A stretch of 64,000 bases of DNA, taken from NCBI GenBank assembly GCA_035610835.1, contig CM069442.1:57825950-57889949 (forward strand), in the 5' to 3' direction. Shown in pieces: positions 58,368 through 64,000 of this stretch (positions are counted from its first letter, which is position 1; the number at the start of each line of letters is the position of its first letter). A model generated the notes under the pieces. That model ran no database searches. It worked only from the letters and a program-made list of their open reading frames with translations, and had not been told where the DNA came from. The stretch comes from Ophiura sarsii (Eukaryota > Echinodermata > Ophiuroidea > Amphilepidida > Ophiuridae). Position numbers and translations under genes: made by a program.

Positions 58368-60039
58368 AACCATCTACCGCTCAAGCTTATTCCTAGTTGA
58401 AAACAGGTGCTCTTGGTATGAAACCGAATAAAAAATACTGGTGTCGCGCAATGGCGTATCCAGGACTGTTTTGATGGGGGGGCCAAAAAAACCTGAAGCC
58501 ATCTTGTTGATCTGAAAAGTTGAAAAGTTGAACCTTATACGCGCGAAGCGCGCAAAAATTGTGATTTTAACACTAAAAAGATACAGTATGAAGCTTTTAA
58601 CGTCCCCCACATAATATTTAGTATAGATATTTGGTGTGGCTTGAGGCCATTATAATATCAAACCTCTAGAAAACATGCGCGCGGAGCGCGAAAAATTTGG
58701 AGTTTTTGAACAAAAAGGGTCATGAAAAACTGTCCTGCAGCTATCTTGTTAAGCTTAAATAATTAAATATTGAAACCAATAAAAAATTGCATTTGAACAC
58801 TAATGGTCCAGTGATAATAACGTCCCCCACATAATATTTAGAATTTCTTGTGTGTTTGATGGTCATAATAATGTTAAAACTGTATTCGCGCAGAGCGCAC
58901 ACATTTTTGAGTATTGAATTAAAATTGCTCATGGAAAACTGTCCTGAAGCCACCTTGTTAAGCTTAAATAATAATATATTAAAATTAATAAGCGCGCGAA
59001 GCGCGAAAAAATTGCATTCTAACACTAATGGTCCAGTATTATATAACGTCCCCCACATAACAAATATAAAAATTTGCATTCTAACACTTAAATGGGTCCA
59101 GTATGATGTTTTTAACATCCCCACATAATAATTAGAATATTGTTATGGTTTGAGGGCCATTATAATGTTAAAACCTGCAGAAATATGCGCGCAAAGCCGC
59201 GCAAAATTCTTGAGTTTTAACTAAAATGGTCATGGAAAACTGTCCTGAAGCCACCTTGTTAAGCTTAAATAATTAAATATTAAAATATACGCGCGCGAAG
59301 CGCGGAAGAAATTGCATTTCTAACACTTATGGTCCTGTAAGATAATAACGTCCCCTACATAATATTTATAATATTTGGTGTGGTTTTTGCATTAAAACTT
59401 TGGTTCAGTATGTGTTTAACGTCCCCCACATATTTAGAATATTTGGTGGGTCTGAAGGCCAATATATGTTAAAAAACTTGCTTAAAATATTTGCGCAGAG
59501 CGCGCAAATTTTTTGACTTTTTGAACTAAATGGTCATGGAAAACTGTTTGAAACCATCTTGTCAAGCTTGAATAATGAAACATTGATACTAATGCGCGAA
59601 GTACGCAAAAATTGAAATTTCTAACACATAATAAAATATTGAAATTAATACCCGCAAAGCGCGCAAAAATTGGCATTTCTAACACCAGTATGACGTTTTT
59701 AACGTCAAACATAATATTTTAGAATATTTGGTGTGTTTTGAGACCAATTATAATGTTAAACCTGTTGAAAAAGGAGCGCAAATCGAGCAAAAAACCCCAA
59801 CGGTTTTTGAACTTAAATGGTCCAGAAAAAAAGTTCCTGAAGCCCTCTTGTTAAGTTTGAATATTGAAACATTGAAACTTATACGTGCAAAGCGCGCAAA
59901 AATTGGCATTTTTAACACTAAAAAGGTCTAGTATAACGGTTTTAACGTCCATCACATTAAAATTATGGGGACATGACCCCGTAACCCCCTATTTGCGCCG
60001 CATAGGTCCCTACCCTTCCTCCTCCCCCTACCTCCTCTT

Positions 60040-60205
60040 CCTTCTTCTTCTCCTCTTCCTCCTTCTCTTCCTCCTTCTCCTCTTCCTCCTTCTCCTCTTC
60101 CTCCTTCTCCTCTTCCTCCTTCTCCTCTTCCTCCTTCTCCTCTTCCTCCTTCTCCTCTTCCTCCTTCTCCTCTTCCTCCTTCTCCTCTTCCTCCTTCTCC
60201 TCATC
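60040..60205 (+). repeat. Pyrimidine minisatellite, 15-bp unit TCTCCTCTTCCTCCT
   Basis: About nine near-perfect units of pure C/T on this strand. A Leu/Phe-repeat frame of 146 codons runs through it and is an artefact of the repeat. Such purine/pyrimidine mirror tracts can form triplex DNA (general knowledge). Confidence 0.95.
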
Positions 60206-60233
60206 CTCTTTTTTGTTTTACCAATTTTTCAAT

Positions 60234-60257
60234 GGGGGGGGGGGGGCATGGCCTGCT

Positions 60258-60291
<34 letters not shown>

Positions 60292-60302
60292 ACCCCCCCC
60301 CC
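60234..60302. repeat. G tract followed by long C tract
   Basis: 13 G at 60234-60246, then 31 C at 60261-60291 and 10 C at 60293-60302, just inside the right end of the element. The two tracts could pair as a hairpin. Confidence 0.92.
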
Positions 60303-60322
60303 TGGATCCGCCACTGGTCGCG

Positions 60323-61256
60323 TAGTACGATTTCGATTTAGTTTAGACGAATATATAATATATGATATGAAAATTGTCATAAATGTGACCAGTCACATCT
60401 TAAGAGGGCTTTTGTCGTTCTTCATGCAAAAGTGTAGTTTGTAAGCTTTAAAAGGAAATTTTGATATGACTAGTCACACATAATTGTATCTACTAACCAT
60501 AGCACCGTCAGCAACATATCACACATTCAATAACCATGCTGAATACACAGAGCTTACAAACTTAGCAAATGGTGCATGTTGATACGGACTGCAACAATAT
60601 TTTCTTTAATGATTTGATAATCAAAACCTTGAAGACTTACAGCCACAATATCCCGCACAATATGCGGTCTTTTTCACGAAAGGCCGCAAATTGCAGCTAT
60701 GTGTGCACACGTGATGCTCGAGAACCACCCAGTGGGTTTCTTAGCGTCTCAAGTGCTGTTATATACGATATTTACACATTTCTGCGGTCAAAGTGCTGTT
60801 TACATGGTTACCACTTTCAAAACTCATTGTGACATACTCTTACATTGATTGCTGGGCTACCTATCCCATCGGGTCAATCATTATTGGATCGGTATTTTGT
60901 CATATTTGTTTGAACACACAGGCAGATTAATCCGTCGATCACACAATGCATCTATGTTGACCTTGGACTTACCTGCCTACTTAGATATTCTATGGCAATA
61001 ATGGTAGCCATTACAGCCTGATCTGCTCTTCAAAGTATTGGTGAGTGTGATAAATGTATTGATTACTTTATTATGCATTCACACGAATTATAATTGGAGA
61101 ACATTGACAATGTTGAACCATGCCAAATCTAAGTCTTTCAATTTGTTGATGTTGACATTCACCGGTCATTTAGGGACATAATTTACTGAATATGCAATTT
61201 AATTGCATTTGAATTACAAACATTCGATGATACGCGTATGTGAGCGAATATGGGGT
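60323..61256. other. No gene recognised
   Basis: An 87-codon frame at 60569-60832 has no recognisable domain. GACTAGTCACA.. and GACCAGTCACAT words near 60388-60480 are a weak local repeat. Confidence 0.35.
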
Positions 61257-62165
61257 GGGTTCGTTATTCCGAAGGGTCGTTATTCCGAAGGGTCGTTATT
61301 CCGAAGGGTCATTATTCCGAAGGGTCGTTATTCCGAATATACAATAAGGGTCGTTATTCCGAAGGGTCATTATTCCGAAATAACTGTAAGGGTCTTATTC
61401 CGAAGGGTCGTTATTCCGAAATACATAAGGGTCGTTATCCGAAGGGTCATTATTCCGAAATAACTGTAAGGGTCGTATTCCGAAGGGTCGTATTCCGAAA
61501 ATAACATAAGGGTCGTAATTCCGAAGATACAATGAGGGTCGTTATTCCGAAGGGTCATTATTCCGAAATAATTGCAAGGGTCGTTATTCCGAAATAAGCA
61601 AGAGGGTCGTTATTCCGAAGGGTCGATATTCCGAAATAAGCAAGAGGGTCGTTATTCCGAAGGGTCGTTAGTCCGAAAATACAATAAGGGTCGTTATTCC
61701 GAAGGGTCGTTATTCCGAAAATACAATAAGGGTCGTTATTCCGAAGGGTCGTTATTCCGAAAATACAATAGGGTCGTTATTCCGAAGGGTCGTTATTCCG
61801 AAAATACAATAAGGGTCGTTATTCCGAAGGGTCGTTATTCCGAAAATACAATAAGGGTCGTTATTCCGAAGGGTCGTTATTCCGAAAATACAATAAGGGT
61901 CGTTATTCCGAAGGGTCGTTATTCGAAAATACAATAAGGGTCGTTATCCGAAGGGTCGTTATTCCGAAAATACAATAAGGGTCGTTATTCCGAAGGGTCG
62001 TTATTCCGAAAATACAATAAGGGTCGTTATTCCGAAGGGTCGTTATTCCGAAAATACAATAAGGGTCGTTATTCCGAAGGGTCGTTATTCCGAATATAAA
62101 ATAAGGGTCGTTATTCCGAATATAAAATAAGGGTCGTATTCCGAATATAAATAAGGGTCGTTATT
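61257..62165 (+). repeat. Minisatellite of 16-bp unit GGGTCGTTATTCCGAA
   Basis: Roughly forty units, usually as pairs followed by a 10-base spacer AATACAATAA, giving a 42-bp higher-order period that is most regular from 61670 to 62090. The 5' part (61257-61660) has more varied spacers (ATAACTGTAA, TAAGCAAGA). Stray units recur at 62683-62745. The complement, TTCGGAATAACGACCC, matches the unit at 12385 at 12 of 16 positions. Frames of 84-121 codons only translate the repeat. Confidence 0.97.
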
Positions 62166-62231
62166 TACAGATAACAGACACAGGAGAAACAAAAATGGAG
62201 GTATTGCTCATCGGCTACAACGATTTATTAA

Positions 62232-62520
62232 ACCTTTGCTGAGCACCAAAATGGCACTCTTATTCTTTTCAACTATGTGGAATCACTATAATTTATACTG
62301 GTAATTTCAATGACATCATTCATTTGTAGAATTAAATTTAAACATAGTTTTAATTTATTCACGATATGTCACTACACCTTTGCTGAGCACCAAAAATGGC
62401 ACTCTTATTCATTTCAACTATGTGGAATCACTATAATTTATACTGGTAATTTCAATGACATCATTCATTTGTAGAATTAAATTTAAACATAGTTTTAATT
62501 TATTCACGATATGTCACTAC
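62232..62520. repeat. 144-bp tandem duplication
   Basis: 62232-62375 and 62376-62520 are nearly identical (one extra A and one or two substitutions), starting ACCTTTGCTGAGCACC and ending GATATGTCACTAC. Their similarity indicates a recent event. They sit between the main minisatellite and its stray units. Confidence 0.96.
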
Positions 62521-62682
62521 ATAGGCCTATAGTAGTACCTTAATAATACATTGGATAGTAAATGTATCATACATTTATCATACATACATACAATGTATAG
62601 TTAGATTGATCTGACCGTCCATTTGACGATGCTTATTTGTATAATAAAATAATATTAAATAAGTCATGGAAATATAAAATAA

Positions 62683-62745
62683 GGGTCGTAATTCCGAAAA
62701 TATAATAAGGGTCGTAATTCCGAAAATAAAATAACGGTCGTTATT
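62683..62745 (+). repeat. Outlying units of the 16-bp minisatellite
   Basis: Three units of GGGTCGTAATTCCGAA type separated by AATATAATAA and AATAAAATAA. Confidence 0.9.
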
Positions 62746-62799
62746 CCCCTGAAACTGAAAATTACATGACCCTCCCCTGCTAACCAGTATCTTTTTACA

Positions 62800-62819
62800 C
62801 CCCCCCCCCCCCCCCCCCC
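62800..62819. repeat. C tract, 20 bases
   Basis: Homopolymer followed by ACTTCCG and an A tract. Confidence 0.92.
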
Positions 62820-62829
62820 ACTTCCGAAA

Positions 62830-63490
62830 AAAAAATCAATTACCATTATTTGACAAGTTGTTTTTTCCTTTGGAATTTTGTTGGCAATTGTGTTTATGCC
62901 ATGTCTGAACAGCCAATTTTATGTGTGAATAATTGCAAATAATTGTCATATTTATACATTTTGGGTGATTTTTTTGTCTTTATATTAGTCTTTATTTTAT
63001 AACCCGAACAAGTTAGAACATCCTGGGCAGAAACGTGTGTTATAGTGATGAAACATCCTACTTTTGTGAGCATTGGTGCAAAGCTGACACGAGGTGAATC
63101 AAAAGCAAATTACATTTTTAATCACAACATTGAATTTGTTAATATAGGCTAAGTGTTTGGGACCCAAAGTGTTTTGGCCCGCCCAGAAGAGAGTTGGTCT
63201 CCGGGGGAGTCGTCTCATAGCAATGTTTATCGAGGGTTTAATGCAACAAAAGGCTATCTGCATTTTTAGCCAACATGAGATTTTGGTAATAAAATTATCC
63301 GCACAAGATCGGGAACCTAATCATAAGACAATAGTAAATTTACTTAATTAAAAAGGTTTGAATATAATTTCTTTTATTTGTCGAAACCAATAGGGGACAA
63401 TGATGGGTACAAATCTTTAATTAACTTTTTCTCTCAAATGACCGAAATGCAGATAGCCCTTTGTTGCACTAACCCCTTGTATGTTGCAAG
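62830..63490. other. No gene recognised
   Basis: GCATTTTTAGCC...GGCTATCTGCA near 63255 and GCAGATAGCCCTTTGTTGCA near 63451 form an inverted pair (TGCAACAAAGGCTATCTGC near 63240), so a fold-back of about 230 bases is likely. No coding evidence. Confidence 0.4.
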
Positions 63491-63499
63491 AAAAACTTG

Positions 63500-63640
63500 C
63501 ACTAACTAGGGATATGGCCCTTATCCATAGATAAGGCGCGTTATTCGGGGTTTACGTCCCTGATCTGTTGTAAACGCGCCTTAATCCCAGAGCGTTAACT
63601 AGGGATAAGGCGCCTTAAACCCAGATAAGGAGTGTTAACC
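63500..63640. repeat. Cluster of GATAAGGCGC / GCGCCTTA words
   Basis: ATAAGGCGCGTTA (near 63530), AAACGCGCCTTAAT (near 63572), GGGATAAGGCGCCTTAA (near 63603) and AGATAAGGAGTGTTAAC (near 63623) repeat and invert one motif within 140 bases. Confidence 0.65.
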
Positions 63641-64000
63641 AGTAGCGTATCTGGGGTATTTTTCAAGGGGGAAGGGTTTTTCCCCGGGAACACCCGTTCG
63701 ACCCTATTAAGTAAAAAAAATTGCGCAGCTGGGTTGTTTATTCCAGCGAATGACGTTGCATTCTAAGTTGATGCTCGCGTATAGCGCGAAATTTTTCTTT
63801 CAAACGGGCTTCTATAATGATATTCCTGGGACAAAACAAAAATTTGCCATTTTTATACTAAATCCCTTAGATTTCTCTTTCCTTTCCCTTTTATCTCCTC
63901 TCTCCCTTTCCTTTCCTTTCTTCCCTTTCCTTCGATTTTTTTAGCCGGTGGTTTGAGCTGGCCTTTCCGGTCAAAGCCTTCTGGGGCACTCTGCCCCATG
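63640..64000 (+). mobile_element. Left end of a CAGTAGCGTATCTGGGG element, cut by window edge
   Basis: The start resembles the CAATGGCGTATCCAGG and CAGTGGCGTAGCTAGG ends found elsewhere. Inside are a G-rich stretch, a GCTCGCGTATAGCGCGAAATTT palindromic block like those in 58449-60316, and a pyrimidine tract (63871-63935), in the same order as in the complete elements. The right end is outside the window. Confidence 0.6.

Larger units (their letters stand above)
58449..60316. mobile_element. 1.87 kb CARTGGCG-ended element built of GCGC-palindrome modules
   Basis: CAATGGCGTATCCAGG at the left and CCTGGATCCGCCACTG at the right are paired ends; GTCGCG stands on both outer sides (58443-58448, 60317-60322), a possible partial TSD. 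Between them a module recurs about eight times: AACGTCCCCCACATAATATT (near 58599, 58819, 59046, 59112, 59347, 59418, 59700 and 59946), GGTCATGGAAAACTGTCCTG with CTTGTTAAGCTTAAATAA, and GCGCGAAGCGCGCAAAAATT palindromes. The distal end has a pyrimidine minisatellite and G/C tracts. No protein is encoded. Confidence 0.8.

Noticed and set aside
59885..60325. 146-codon Leu/Phe-rich frame resembling a membrane protein
   Set aside because: It is a translation of the CTCCTCTTC minisatellite and the C tract.
61203..61937. Frames of 84-121 codons with repeated YSEGSLFR-type peptides
   Set aside because: They only translate the 16-bp minisatellite; phase shifts between units break each frame.

Overview
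This 64 kb window is eukaryotic, AT-rich, gene-poor DNA. No open frame shows a recognisable intact host protein, and the longest stop-free stretches are about 150 codons with no visible domain. Almost everything that can be explained is transposon-derived: short elements with terminal inverted repeats (TIRs) and clear target-site duplications (TSDs), fold-back elements, fragments of LTR and non-LTR retrotransposons, tRNA-like SINE pieces, minisatellites and very long G or C homopolymers. The composition (frequent TAGGCCTA-like words, G-tract-ended elements, GCGCGAAGCGCGC palindromes, a CR1/L2-like reverse transcriptase relic, an LTR element with a tRNA-Leu primer site) suggests a marine invertebrate, plausibly a deuterostome such as an echinoderm. 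That is inference, not a species call.

Layout. 0-12 kb is a dense nest of elements: a G-tract-ended element (65-406), a TA-flanked element (1561-2403), two 469-bp copies identical by eye (3797-4265, 5557-6025) bracketing a dispersed repeat that itself carries a CACTG-ended insertion (4653-5443), three or four hAT-like copies with 8-bp TSDs (7526-7803; 9164-9813, itself interrupted by a G-tract element; 10857-11078; perhaps 57225-57493), and a minisatellite at 12385-12580. 13-19 kb holds an inverted repeat, a tandem repeat, a decayed Gypsy-like LTR element (primer site, zinc knuckle, protease), several MITEs and a 1.36 kb element with mariner-like ends. 19-38 kb is sparser: tRNA-like pieces, a 370-bp TTA-flanked MITE, a non-LTR 3' end, old diverged duplicated segments, and a family of elements packed with CGATACTGG palindromes (28985-30110, 33957-34341).

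38-50 kb holds tandem repeats, a 1.9 kb TA-flanked element that carries inverted reverse-transcriptase fragments and a 228-bp tandem array, an hAT-like element inserted in the middle unit of a three-unit tandem repeat, and the second 370-bp MITE. 50-58 kb is mostly unrecognised, with two mariner-ended elements. 58-64 kb has a 1.9 kb element made of repeated GCGC-palindrome modules with a pyrimidine minisatellite at its end, a 0.9 kb minisatellite of a 16-bp unit related to the 12.4 kb one, a 144-bp duplication, and the start of another G-tract element that runs off the window.

The features do not form a pathway. They record repeated insertion, several readable in order because a paralogous empty site lies in the same window (4653-5443 against 10800; 9395-9765 against 7526-7803; 15322-15471 against 26.8 kb).
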